Below are positions 36,619 through 46,790 of a stretch of 64,000 nucleotides of DNA, one piece after another; position 1 is the first letter of the stretch, and each line of letters starts with the position of its first letter. The stretch comes from Acinetobacter venetianus RAG-1 = CIP 110063. Lineage in GTDB: Bacteria; Pseudomonadota; Gammaproteobacteria; Pseudomonadales; Moraxellaceae. Both the position numbers and the translations under genes were made by a program. The notes beneath the pieces are model-generated. The model was given only the letters and a program-made list of their open reading frames with translations, made no database searches and had not been told where the DNA came from. The stretch spans positions 1,639,043 through 1,703,042 of the forward strand of contig NZ_KB849558.1 of the NCBI RefSeq assembly GCF_000368585.1, read 5' to 3'.

Positions 36619-37767
36619 TTACTTCGATGTAAGGTCAATATCCGCTTCCATCGACAAGCCGACACGCAGTGGATGTTCAGCAAGCTCTTTTGGATCTAGA
36701 GAAATACGTACAGGTAAACGCTGTACGACTTTAATCCAGTTACCTGTTGCGTTCTGAGCCGGAATCAAAGCAAATGCGGCGCCTGTACCGCCAGAGAAGC
36801 CTTGAACTACACCGTGGTAAACAACATCATCACCGTATAAATCAGATTTGAGTGTAACTTTCTGCCCTGCTTTTACTTTCGCAAGTTGGCTTTCTTTATA
36901 GTTCGCATCAACATAAAGCGCAGCAATAGGAACCACTGACATCATCACTGTACCGGGTGCTACACGCTGTCCAATCTGGATATTTTTACGTGTTACAACA
37001 CCATCGACTGGTGCTCTTATCACAGTACGATCTAAGTCCAATTTAGCTTGTTCAACATGGGCTTGAGCAACCAAAACATCAGGTGTAGATGATTCATTGA
37101 CTCCTTGAATCAATGCTTCATTTGCGGCCAAAGTACTTTCAGCTGCTTTACGGCTTGACGTTGCTTGAGCCAATCCAGCCTGAGCTAAATCCAAACTTGC
37201 TTTTGCTGTTGATACAGCACTTTGTGCTTTACTCAATTCTTCTTTTGAAATTGCACCAGAAGCTGCCAGTTCATTACGGCGCTTTAATTCTAGCGTAGCA
37301 CGATCAAAATCTGCTTGTGCTTTGGTTACCTGCGCTTGAGCACTGGTAATTTCATCATTACGAACCACAACTTGCGAGTTAAGTGAGCTGCTGTTTGCCT
37401 GACTCTGTTTATATTGACGTTGCGCTTTTGCCAATTCAGCTTGAGCTTGTGCCAATTGAATTTTTGCATCACGCTCGTCAATGCGAACCAGTACATCACC
37501 CTGTTTCACTTGTTGCGTATCTTTAACCAAAACATCGGCAACTTGACCATTCACCATCGAAGTGATTTGTGCAGTTTCCGCCCCTACATAAGCGTTATCT
37601 GTAGTCACAGAATGATTGAAGAAAATCGCCCAAATGCCATACAAAATTGCTGCAAGAATAAGAATGATTGCAAAAAATCCTAAAAACTTTTTACGTTTTG
37701 CTTTCATTGCATCATCTGATGCCGAATTTAAAGCAGCATCTTGTTGATTCGCTTGGGCGTCACTCAT
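36619..37767 (-). CDS. emrA: EmrA-type membrane-fusion protein
   Basis: 382 residues. The short cytoplasmic N-terminus (KAKRKKFLGFF) leads into one membrane segment (about 29-50). A lipoyl half (ITSMVNGQVADVLV), a long Ala/Gln-rich coiled-coil hairpin (about 100-215) and the second half (VIRAPVDGVVTRKNIQIGQ) follow. HlyD/EmrA family. It bridges EmrB to an outer-membrane channel not encoded here. No regulator gene is adjacent. Confidence 0.92.
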   Translation of the reverse strand: MSDAQANQQDAALNSASDDAMKAKRKKFLGFFAIILILAAILYGIWAIFFNHSVTTDNAYVGAETAQITSMVNGQVADVLVKDTQQVKQGDVLVRIDERDAKIQLAQAQAELAKAQRQYKQSQANSSSLNSQVVVRNDEITSAQAQVTKAQADFDRATLELKRRNELAASGAISKEELSKAQSAVSTAKASLDLAQAGLAQATSSRKAAESTLAANEALIQGVNESSTPDVLVAQAHVEQAKLDLDRTVIRAPVDGVVTRKNIQIGQRVAPGTVMMSVVPIAALYVDANYKESQLAKVKAGQKVTLKSDLYGDDVVYHGVVQGFSGGTGAAFALIPAQNATGNWIKVVQRLPVRISLDPKELAEHPLRVGLSMEADIDLTSK

Positions 37768-37993
37768 AAGTTATTCCTGAAAATTAAAGAAAATTTTAAC
37801 TTTTGGTTTAATCAGCCGATCAGTCTATTTTTAAAAACTTAACCGAATGTTAAAACAACAGGTCAAAATTCGAGCAAAAAATTTAAAAGCATTCTAACGA
37901 CAAAAAATCACATAGCGAGAATAAAAAAAATAACTGGTGCGTTCAATTCTTATATTTTGATAATTATTTTCGGTAAAACTTATATACAAATAT

Positions 37994-38017
37994 AAAAAAA
38001 GCGTCTGAGACGCTTTA
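37994..38017 (-). terminator. Terminator of the thioesterase gene
   Basis: AAAGCGTC-TGA-GACGCTTT stem followed on the minus strand by seven T. It ends 17 bp before the thioesterase stop. Confidence 0.8.
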
Positions 38018-38033
38018 ATTATTGGTCTATTTT

Positions 38034-38531
38034 TTAAAATGCATATGAAGCAATTGCTGTTGCAATCGGTTTCCCTTCATCATTGACCATCGTCATTCTC
38101 ATAGTGCAACCTTTACGTCCTAAACGTAAAGTTTCTGCTCGAGCAATAAAATATTTTCCACGACCCGGCGCAAGATAATCCACACGCATATCAACTGTCG
38201 CCAAACGCGACACTTTTTTGATGGTATCGGGTAAATCCTCAGGCGTTGCACGGCGATAGAGCTGTTCCATTGCAACAACACCACCAATGCTATCTAACAT
38301 TGTTGCAGCAACTCCACCATGTAAAATTTGAAATGCGACATTTCCTACCAACTCAGGCTGCATTTCAAAATATCCTTCAATCTGATCATCAACGACACGC
38401 ATGACCATGCCACTGTACTTAAAAAAAGGACAGGCATTAAATGCTTTACAAAGCTGCTTCAAGACCATGTCATGATCTGCCTTTGCACCTAATTGAATAT
38501 TTCCAGTCCAGTTTCTCTTTACATCATTCAT
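38034..38531 (-). CDS. Hot-dog fold thioesterase (PaaI/YigI-like)
   Basis: 165 residues. The hot-dog signature is visible as HGGVAATMLDSIGGVVA, followed by VDMRVDYLAPGRGKYFIARAE and the C-terminal strand CTMRMTMVNDEGKPIATAIASY. It probably hydrolyses an acyl-CoA; the substrate is unknown. Monocistronic, divergent from hemB. Confidence 0.82.
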   Translation of the reverse strand: MNDVKRNWTGNIQLGAKADHDMVLKQLCKAFNACPFFKYSGMVMRVVDDQIEGYFEMQPELVGNVAFQILHGGVAATMLDSIGGVVAMEQLYRRATPEDLPDTIKKVSRLATVDMRVDYLAPGRGKYFIARAETLRLGRKGCTMRMTMVNDEGKPIATAIASYAF

Positions 38532-38663
38532 ACGCTGCTAACATCCAAGGGAACGATAAATGCCCCATTATTTTGCACAAACTTTAAAATATGGGGCTAC
38601 AATAGCTAGGTTTTTCAATTGATCTAAGCCGCTAAGTTTTCTCCCCTAGCATGACTTAAATGA

Positions 38664-39719
<1,056 letters not shown>

Positions 39720-39809
39720 TTGATCTGATTTTGGTATAAAACCTTATACTGAAATTGGATACTCGGAAACGTCATCCGCAATTGTTTGAGACAGGACAAC
39801 ATTAAAAGA

Positions 39810-39938
39810 ATGATGTTTCTGCGATTAACTAAACGAGTTGATGGTAAACAACGAGTTTTGCGGATGACAATGCCTTTGCTCTTACGAAGCTTCAAACGCT
39901 TCTCAGGGCAAACCAAAGTAAGTCTAGCTGAAGGCTAA
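39810..39938 (+). CDS. Possible 42-residue basic protein
   Basis: Short frame starting MMFLRLTKRVDGKQ and ending TKVSLAEG. It is rich in Arg and Lys and has no membrane segment. It sits in the 324-bp gap between hemB and the thiO-like gene. The ribosome site is weak. An 11-bp inverted repeat (GTCATCCGCAA at 39771-39781, TTGCGGATGAC at 39858-39868) brackets and enters the frame, so the stretch could instead be structured RNA. I do not recognise the protein. Confidence 0.35.
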   Translation: MMFLRLTKRVDGKQRVLRMTMPLLLRSFKRFSGQTKVSLAEG

Positions 39939-40043
39939 GCATAGAATAGATTGAGAACTCGGCAAGACTCCGCCGTATTTATTCTTATTAATTTAGATCA
40001 AATTTGGGCGCTCACCCAAATTAAGCAAATAAAACTGGTTAAC

Positions 40044-41165
40044 ATGCATATTGCCATCATTGGTGCGGGTATCAGCGGATTAATGACCGCATTAGAACTT
40101 GTTGAACAAGGCTGTTCAGTCGACATTTTTGATCAACAGCAAGCGGGGCAAGCTGCTTCTTGGGCAGGTGGAGGAATCCTTTCTCCGATGTACCCTTGGC
40201 GATATGCACCAGAGGTCAATCAACTTGCTCAACATGGTAAATCTCTGTACCAAATATGGAATGAAAAGCTGCTGCCGATTACAGGAATCGACTTTCAAAT
40301 CCACGATACAGGCATGCTGATTTTTGATCAGGAAGATTTTAAAGTTGGTCTCGATTATGCAACTCAATTTAATGAACCTATGCAACAGGCTCATTTATTA
40401 AATAGAGAAAAATTAGAACATGTTAATCCGCATATTTCGGCACAATTTCAACAAGCGATTTATTTCCCACAATTATCCAATGTGCGTAATCCACGACTAT
40501 TGCAATCACTGATTCGCTATTTAAAACAACATCCCCTCGTTCAATTTTTTGAACATTGTCCAATTGAAAAGCTACTGATTCAAAATCATAAAGCACAAGG
40601 CATACAACTCAATGACGGACAGCGTTTTTATGCAGACCATGTGGTACTGGCTTCAGGCGCATGGAGTCAGCATTGGCTAGAACAACTGCAACGAGAAATT
40701 CCAGTTCATCCAGTTCAAGGGCAAATGCTATTATTCAAAACACCCGAAAACTGGTTACCTACCATGTGCATGAATCGTGTGATGTATCTGATTCCTCGCC
40801 AAGATGGGCATATCGTATGTGGCTCAAGCATGGCGGAAGTTGGTTTCAATACAAGTACCGATAGGCAAACACAACAGAATATTTTAGATGCTTGCTTAGA
40901 AATGGTGCCCGAACTTGCGCAGTTTCCAATTGTAAAGCGTTGGGCTGGTCTACGCCCAAGCTCGCCTAAAGGTATTCCTTATATTGGTCAAATGCCTGAT
41001 ATCGAAAACCTTTGGGCAAACTTTGGACATTTTCGCAACGGACTATGTATGGGTTCTGGCTCTGCCCTTTTACTACGCCAATTGATTTTAGAACAAAATA
41101 CCATTGTCAATCCCAGCACCTATTCACCTAGCCGCTTAGAAAAAACATTATTGATGACGAGTTAA
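40044..41165 (+). CDS. thiO: FAD-dependent glycine oxidase-like protein (ThiO/DadA family)
   Basis: 373 residues from the ATG at 40044, where the dinucleotide fold begins (MHIAIIGAGISG); the frame is open upstream to 39951 but that part shows no family likeness. The DAO family fold is supported by AASWAGGGILSPMYPW, HVVLASGAWSQ and the C-terminal FRNGLCMGSGSA flavin-contact region. ThiO makes the iminoacetate used for the thiazole of thiamine; no other thi gene is adjacent, so a general amino-acid oxidase role is possible. Its 3' end overlaps the convergent gene by 18 bp. Confidence 0.82.
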   Translation: MHIAIIGAGISGLMTALELVEQGCSVDIFDQQQAGQAASWAGGGILSPMYPWRYAPEVNQLAQHGKSLYQIWNEKLLPITGIDFQIHDTGMLIFDQEDFKVGLDYATQFNEPMQQAHLLNREKLEHVNPHISAQFQQAIYFPQLSNVRNPRLLQSLIRYLKQHPLVQFFEHCPIEKLLIQNHKAQGIQLNDGQRFYADHVVLASGAWSQHWLEQLQREIPVHPVQGQMLLFKTPENWLPTMCMNRVMYLIPRQDGHIVCGSSMAEVGFNTSTDRQTQQNILDACLEMVPELAQFPIVKRWAGLRPSSPKGIPYIGQMPDIENLWANFGHFRNGLCMGSGSALLLRQLILEQNTIVNPSTYSPSRLEKTLLMTS

Positions 41166-42056
41166 AATGTCTTTGAGGGCTGATTCAAGTGTTGGATATT
41201 GGAATTGAAAACCATACTCAACCAAAGCTTTGGGTTCAACAAATTGACCATTTAAAATCAATTGAGACTGTTCACCTAACATCAATTCAAAAATACATTT
41301 AGGCATTGGCAGTAGCGGCTTACGCTTTAAAATTTTTGCCGCAACTTTTACAAATTGCTGCTGATTTGATTGCTCAGGTGCAACCAAATTATAGACTTTT
41401 TGTGCTTGATCAGATGTGAATAAAAATTCGATTGCGCTAAGCACATCTTGGATATGAATCCATACAATCGGCTGTCTTCCAGATGCAATTCGCCCCACGG
41501 TATTTAAACGAATGGGCAGTAACATTTGCGGCAGAATTCCACCATGACCAAACACAACCCCCAAACGAATGATTTTGGTGTTTTGTGCAGTGAATTTGAG
41601 CGCCATTTGCTCCCATTTTTGGCAAAGTTCAGACATAAATATAGCTTGGGGCGGTGTATTTTCATCGCAACTTACCGCCCATTGTTCATTTGGATCAATG
41701 CCGTAATAACCAATTGCAGAACCAGAAATAATGCACTTGGGGAAGATTTGATGTACATCTAGCCATTCATACAGTTTTTGCGTCATTGCAACACGGCTTT
41801 CAATCAGCTGTTGTTTACGACTTTCAGTCCAACGCTTAGCGCCAATATTCTCCCCTGCCAGATTTACAACATAATCAATTTGTGTCGTCTCTATTTGCTC
41901 AAAATGATTCACCCAATACAGATCAGGATGATCCGATGATTTATTCCTTTGCCGCGTCAATGCGATGACTTTATATTGTCTTTCCAATAAATAAGCTAAA
42001 AGATGGGAACCTATGAAACCACTTGCTCCCGTTACCAATACAGTCAATTTTTGCAT
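41148..42056 (-). CDS. TIGR01777-family NAD-dependent epimerase (YfcH-like)
   Basis: 302 residues from the ATG at 42056, which has an AGG ribosome site seven bases upstream; the longer frame uses a TTG. The extended-SDR cofactor loop is TGASGFIGSHL (near residue 9). NLAGENIGAKRWTESRKQQLIESR is the diagnostic family block, and SGSAIGYYG carries the Ser and Tyr of the active site. The C-terminal DUF1731-like part ends GFQFQYPTLESALKDIL. The biological substrate is not established for this family. Confidence 0.85.
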   Translation of the reverse strand: MQKLTVLVTGASGFIGSHLLAYLLERQYKVIALTRQRNKSSDHPDLYWVNHFEQIETTQIDYVVNLAGENIGAKRWTESRKQQLIESRVAMTQKLYEWLDVHQIFPKCIISGSAIGYYGIDPNEQWAVSCDENTPPQAIFMSELCQKWEQMALKFTAQNTKIIRLGVVFGHGGILPQMLLPIRLNTVGRIASGRQPIVWIHIQDVLSAIEFLFTSDQAQKVYNLVAPEQSNQQQFVKVAAKILKRKPLLPMPKCIFELMLGEQSQLILNGQFVEPKALVEYGFQFQYPTLESALKDILTRHQ

Positions 42057-42127
42057 CTCACGACCTATCAAAAATTATGTGTATTTGTAGTCTTAGCAAA
42101 ATAAAAGTGAATTACAAGTGAACTTTT

Positions 42128-42580
42128 TTAGTGCGTATTAAACATCTTGTTCGCCATTCGTTGAGCTTGTGGGCCATAAAACCAAAAAGTAATCAAAAAT
42201 AATGGAACGGCAATGACGAACCACATGGCTAAAACTGTCAATAAAAATGCAGGTTGTTTTAAATACAATAAAAAGTTCTGCCAAATTTCAGGGTCTTTAC
42301 GTGCAAAGATAAATAAACCAAGCAATAAACCACAAGCGTTATACCCCCAAAAGATCAAAGTAAAGCCCAGTGTTAATCGTTTTTTCTCTTGAGGTGTTGG
42401 CGCACGACGCTGTTTTTTTAGAAATCTGAATAAAACAAAAATTATCGCGATCAAATAAGGAATCGCTGTTAACACACCGCCTACACTATTCGGTAAAATT
42501 GCAGCCAAGATACCAGCTATCAAAGTTGCAAGCAGACAAATAATAAAAAACCAAATATAGTACAAACGCAATGAAATCAT
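42128..42580 (-). CDS. Small four-helix membrane protein
   Basis: 150 residues with four hydrophobic segments (about 8-30, 37-53, 71-92, 110-133) and a basic cytoplasmic loop (KKQRRAPTPQEKKR). It resembles a group of Acinetobacter inner-membrane proteins of unknown role (ABZJ_00895-like, by recollection). No catalytic motif is seen. Monocistronic, divergent from the hairpin-rich region before the VOC gene. Confidence 0.65.
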   Translation of the reverse strand: MISLRLYYIWFFIICLLATLIAGILAAILPNSVGGVLTAIPYLIAIIFVLFRFLKKQRRAPTPQEKKRLTLGFTLIFWGYNACGLLLGLFIFARKDPEIWQNFLLYLKQPAFLLTVLAMWFVIAVPLFLITFWFYGPQAQRMANKMFNTH

Positions 42581-42770
42581 AAAGATAAACCTAATAGAAT
42601 CGGCTTTGAAAAATAATTATAAATTTTTTTCTCTTTTTTTTCATTTTTATGTCAACCAATCCTCATCGAGCAGCGTTATATAGGGTACAAGGTCGCAGCA
42701 ACCGAATGTTCATTGCACGGCATCCGCAATATTTTTCGGTGACCTTTCATTATGACTCTCCATCTTTGGC

Positions 42771-42856
42771 AAAGGTTTTGTTAGCAGCCAAAACCTTTAA
42801 TAAAGATTTTGACCGACGATTTCTCATCACTCGAATCGTCGGTTTTTATTTTTTAT
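42771..42856 (+). ncRNA. Double-hairpin element ending in a terminator (attenuator or small RNA)
   Basis: Hairpin 1 is a perfect 10-bp stem AAAGGTTTTG/CAAAACCTTT with an 8-base loop (42771-42798). Hairpin 2 is a perfect 9-bp stem CCGACGATT/AATCGTCGG (42813-42842) followed by a long T-rich run, i.e. an intrinsic terminator. It ends about 30 bp before the VOC gene start. A 79-codon frame (42649-42888) runs through both hairpins but lacks a ribosome site. Either a leader that stops transcription ahead of the VOC gene or an independent RNA. Confidence 0.5.
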
Positions 42857-42884
42857 CACCAACAAAAATAACAAGGATAAAAAT

Positions 42885-43262
42885 ATGAATCATCTTATTT
42901 ATTTTGAAATTCAGTCTTCAGATCCAAAGCGTGACATCCATTTTTATCAATCTGTGTTTGATTGGCATTTCGAAAAAATCGAGGGGCTTCCAATTGAATA
43001 TTATCGTATCGAAACAGATGGAATCCACGATGGTCTATTACAACGGCCTGTTGCTATACCACCTATGGAATGTGGTACCAATGCTTTTACTTGCTCCATT
43101 CAAGTTGAAAACTTTGATGAAACGGCAAATAAAATCTTAAATTTAGGCGGTACTGTTGCTATGCCAAAATTTGCGATACCAAATCGTTGCTGGCAAGGCT
43201 ATTTTGTCGATTTGGATCACAATGTATTTGGGATTTGCGAGGTCGATGAAAATGCCAAATAA
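42885..43262 (+). CDS. VOC (glyoxalase/bleomycin-resistance fold) family protein
   Basis: 125 residues. Two beta-alpha-beta-beta-beta modules are recognisable: IYFEIQSSDPKRDIHFYQSVF, then TCSIQVENFDETANKILNLGG and GYFVDLDHNVFGICE. The last contains the Asp-x-(Asp)-x-N-x-F/G pattern of VOC proteins. The ribosome site AAGGAT precedes the ATG. Substrate unknown. It sits directly downstream of an intrinsic terminator element. Confidence 0.85.
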   Translation: MNHLIYFEIQSSDPKRDIHFYQSVFDWHFEKIEGLPIEYYRIETDGIHDGLLQRPVAIPPMECGTNAFTCSIQVENFDETANKILNLGGTVAMPKFAIPNRCWQGYFVDLDHNVFGICEVDENAK

Positions 43263-43309
43263 ACCGGTCATCCCAATATGTTATATAAACAATCAGAAAA
43301 ACTTAAACT

Positions 43310-44092
43310 TCATTTTCCTTTAAAATCAGGTAGTCGTCTTTCAAGCATAGCCCTTACACCCTCTTGGGCATCTTGAGATGAAAATAACGGTTTGAGATAA
43401 CTATCCATTTTCTGAAATGCAAACATCTGTCCTTCGGTTACAGCATCGGTTGCTGATGCCAATAAGGCCTGTACTGCCAAAGGTGCGGCAATACAAATTT
43501 CTTGAGCTACCTCGATAGCGCGATCTAGCTGTTTACCTTTTTCAACGATCTCCGAAAGCAAATTAAGTTTATCTGCTGTTTGGGTATCAAAGGTTTTACC
43601 CGTTAACAAATATGGCATCGCTTTTTGCCAACCTGCTGCTTGTACAAATCTTACTGTCGCGCCACCAAATGGCATAATTCCACGTAATACTTCAAGCTGT
43701 CCAAATATGGTGTCTTCACTTGCAATCACTACATCCGCATTGAGCATTAACTCAACGCCTGCGGTATAACAAAAGCCTTGTACGGCGACAACAATAGGTT
43801 TCGTTCTATGTCGTCCACTCACACCCCAAGGATTTACTTGACCTTCCTCAAAATTAAAAATTCCTTGTGGAATTTTCGGTTGTAATTCGACCAGATCTAA
43901 ACCCGCAGTGAAATGATCACCATGTGCAAAAATCACGGCGCAACGCAATTCAGGATTATTTTCATATTCAGTTAAGGCTAGGGATAAATCGGCAATCATA
44001 TGACTGTCAAAAGCATTACGCTTTGCGACCCGATCTAAGCCGATCAACATAATATGTCCCATTATTTCTCGGCTTACTTTTCCTAAGCTCAT
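43310..44092 (-). CDS. Enoyl-CoA hydratase/isomerase (crotonase) family protein
   Basis: 260 residues, full crotonase length. The oxyanion-hole motifs are HFTAGLDLVEL and GFCYTAGVELML. At the position of the first catalytic Glu the sequence reads EVLRGIMPFGGATVRF; the second Glu is not obvious, so hydratase activity is uncertain and an isomerase or thioester hydrolase role is possible. No fatty-acid genes are adjacent. Monocistronic on the minus strand. Confidence 0.82.
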   Translation of the reverse strand: MSLGKVSREIMGHIMLIGLDRVAKRNAFDSHMIADLSLALTEYENNPELRCAVIFAHGDHFTAGLDLVELQPKIPQGIFNFEEGQVNPWGVSGRHRTKPIVVAVQGFCYTAGVELMLNADVVIASEDTIFGQLEVLRGIMPFGGATVRFVQAAGWQKAMPYLLTGKTFDTQTADKLNLLSEIVEKGKQLDRAIEVAQEICIAAPLAVQALLASATDAVTEGQMFAFQKMDSYLKPLFSSQDAQEGVRAMLERRLPDFKGK

Positions 44093-44595
44093 TTTATTTT
44101 CCTCTTTGTAATCATCATCTCGGTAACAAACTAATTGATGGTTTAAATATCTTCAATGTATGTCTTGTAGATTTTTTGGCTTCAACACAACTCTTTTTTT
44201 GATTTAATTAAAAGTATTTCAATCATCATATTTTAGGTATTTTTGCATTGATTAGGAAAATGAATAAACAGTGATTTTTTTTAATACAAACTTCATTAAA
44301 TACTGATTTAATTTAGTTTTTCAAAATTTAGCTCGATAAAATCAATATAAAAATATGTCTGAATTCTCAAACTAAACGGATCAACTTTTAACTTCGCCTG
44401 ACCATTTCAACCATGTGCACTGATTTGTCGCATCATCATTTTGACGTTATTATAGTCAATATGAAGAAAATGATGTCGAGCAAAGCACACACTTATTCTT
44501 ATAGATTCAAACGCATTATCATCTATCAATGATGTTATACGAACCCTCTATCGACTTAAAAAATTTAAGAAAAATATCGAAAGGAAAGGTTTTGT
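44093..44595. promoter_or_regulatory. betT upstream region
   Basis: 503 bp without a gene. It is AT-rich, with one clear dyad TTGAC-N9-GTCAA at 44441-44459, which is a candidate regulator site. The strong ribosome site AAGGAAAGG precedes betT. No consensus promoter was identified. Confidence 0.4.
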
Positions 44596-46638
44596 ATGAC
44601 TTCCACTACAGAAACAAAAGGATTTTTTAAAACAGCAATCTTACTTCCTGTTTTTATTCCAGCCGTTATCGTCATTGTCTTCGTGCTATTTGGAACAATC
44701 AGTAATCCAGAATTAGCAGGTCAATTTTTCTCAGAAGTTCTTAACTATGTAACCCATACTTTTGGTTGGTTCTACATGTTAGCCGTCGCAACATTTCTTA
44801 TTTTTATTGTTGGGATCGCAATGAGTAGCTGGGGAAATATCAGATTAGGCCCTGATCACGCTGAGCCAGAATATAGTTTTTTATCATGGTTCGCGATGCT
44901 ATTTTCAGCAGGTTATGGTATTGCGCTTTTATTCTTTGGGGTGGCCGAACCTGTTTTGCATTTTAGTCAGCCACCTCAAGGGACACCAGAAAGCGTAGAT
45001 GCCGCAAAACAAGCCATGCAAATCGCCTATTTCCATTGGGGTTTCCATATCTGGGCCATCTATGGCGTAGTTGGCTTATCACTTGCCTATTTCACTTTTC
45101 GTCATGGCCTACCACTGGCAATGCGTTCGACATTATTCCCCTTAATTGGAAATCACATTAATGGCTGGATGGGACATACCGTTGATACCTTTGCAATTCT
45201 AGGAACTTTATTCGGGATTGCCACGACCTTAGGATTATCTGTAACGCAAATTAATACGGGGATGAATTACTTATTCCCTTCTATCCCAATTAGCACGCCT
45301 GTGCAGATTGCAACCATTTTAATTATCACACTGTTGGCAACTTTTTCCGTTGTTGCAGGTATGGATAAAGGCATTAAGCGACTCTCCATTATTAATATTG
45401 GACTTGCTGTTGCGCTCATGTTGTTTGTATTTATTGTTGGCCCAACCTTATTTATTTTACAAACATTTGTTGAAAATACAGGAAGCTATCTCAGTAATTT
45501 AGTTGAACGAACTTTTAGTTTACAAGCCTATACATCAAATGACTGGATCGGAAACTGGACTTTATTCATCTTTGGCTGGACGATTTCATGGGCACCATTT
45601 GTTGGTATCTTTATTGCGAAAATTAGTCGTGGACGAACCATTCGACAGTTTATTGTCGGTATTATGCTCATTCCAACCTTTTTCACGTTCTTATGGTTTT
45701 CAGTCTTCGGTGATACCGCTCTGCATATGATTATGGTCGAGGGTTATCGCTCACTGGTGCAAGATGTTCAACAAGATAAAGCAATTGCCTTATTTAAGCT
45801 CTATGAACATTTGCCACTCACGTCTTTATTATCCTTTCTCAGTGTTATTTTAATTATTACGTTCTTCGTAACCTCAGCAGATTCAGGCTCATTAGTGATT
45901 GATTCCCTTGCCTCTGGCGGAGTAACAGATACTCCGATTTGGCAACGTATCTTCTGGTCGACCACACAAGGATTAATTGCTTCAGCATTACTACTTGCTG
46001 GTGGTTTAACGGCTTTACAAACGGCCTCTATTGTCAGTGCGCTGCCCTTTACCATCATTATGTTGATTGCAATTATTGGAATGTGCCGAGCCTTGGTGAT
46101 TGAACAACATCGCAATGCAAGCTTAACTCACCATCAACCGACCCAACACGCCCCTGAAAAAAGTGATGATACAGAATCCTTAATTCAACGTCGTCTACAC
46201 TGTCTTGTAACGTTCCCAACTCAGCAACAAGTGAGCCAATTTATCGCAACAACGGCTTATCAAAGTATGGAAGCAGTAAAACAAGGTTTCCAAGATAAAG
46301 ATTGGCCCTTTGAAGTGATTTACGATGAAGTCAATACGCGAGTACAACTCAGACTATCCGAACTCGATAATGTTGAATTTATCTACGAGGTTAGGATGTG
46401 TGAATATACGATTCCAAGCTACATGAAAGACTTGAAGCGTAAAGAATACGCTGATCAAGAAAAATATTATCGCGCTGAGGTTTTCTTACTTCGTGGTGGT
46501 CGAGCGTATGATGTGTATGGTTTCGATCAAAGTTCTCTTATCAATGATATTTTAAATCAGTTTGAGAAATATCTTCACTTCTTGCATATTTCACCAAGCA
46601 CATTACCGTGGAAAATGGAAAGTGATATGCATCATTAA
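44596..46638 (+). CDS. betT: BCCT-family choline transporter
   Basis: 680 residues with 12 predicted membrane segments and a long C-terminal cytoplasmic domain (about 500-680). The family signature is WTISWAPFVGIFIAKISRGRT; aromatic substrate-box residues lie in AYFHWGFHIWAIYG. The size and long regulatory tail match proton-coupled BetT rather than short BetP-like carriers. It imports choline for glycine betaine synthesis. The betIBA genes are not within the window, so its partner pathway is elsewhere. Confidence 0.9.
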   Translation: MTSTTETKGFFKTAILLPVFIPAVIVIVFVLFGTISNPELAGQFFSEVLNYVTHTFGWFYMLAVATFLIFIVGIAMSSWGNIRLGPDHAEPEYSFLSWFAMLFSAGYGIALLFFGVAEPVLHFSQPPQGTPESVDAAKQAMQIAYFHWGFHIWAIYGVVGLSLAYFTFRHGLPLAMRSTLFPLIGNHINGWMGHTVDTFAILGTLFGIATTLGLSVTQINTGMNYLFPSIPISTPVQIATILIITLLATFSVVAGMDKGIKRLSIINIGLAVALMLFVFIVGPTLFILQTFVENTGSYLSNLVERTFSLQAYTSNDWIGNWTLFIFGWTISWAPFVGIFIAKISRGRTIRQFIVGIMLIPTFFTFLWFSVFGDTALHMIMVEGYRSLVQDVQQDKAIALFKLYEHLPLTSLLSFLSVILIITFFVTSADSGSLVIDSLASGGVTDTPIWQRIFWSTTQGLIASALLLAGGLTALQTASIVSALPFTIIMLIAIIGMCRALVIEQHRNASLTHHQPTQHAPEKSDDTESLIQRRLHCLVTFPTQQQVSQFIATTAYQSMEAVKQGFQDKDWPFEVIYDEVNTRVQLRLSELDNVEFIYEVRMCEYTIPSYMKDLKRKEYADQEKYYRAEVFLLRGGRAYDVYGFDQSSLINDILNQFEKYLHFLHISPSTLPWKMESDMHH

Positions 46639-46790
46639 TCTGACAGCAAAATGCCCTAAATTATGTAAATAATTTGGGGCTTTTATTTTATGGCTTTGAT
46701 CTTCCCTCATACATTCAGATAACACGATCCTATTTTAAGTACCAATTTATGCTACCTTATCCTTATTCAAAAATAGGGATTTTCTATTTC

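Noticed and set aside
42649..42888. 79-codon plus-strand frame before the VOC gene
   Set aside because: No ribosome site, and it runs through two strong hairpins and a terminator; better read as non-coding RNA region.
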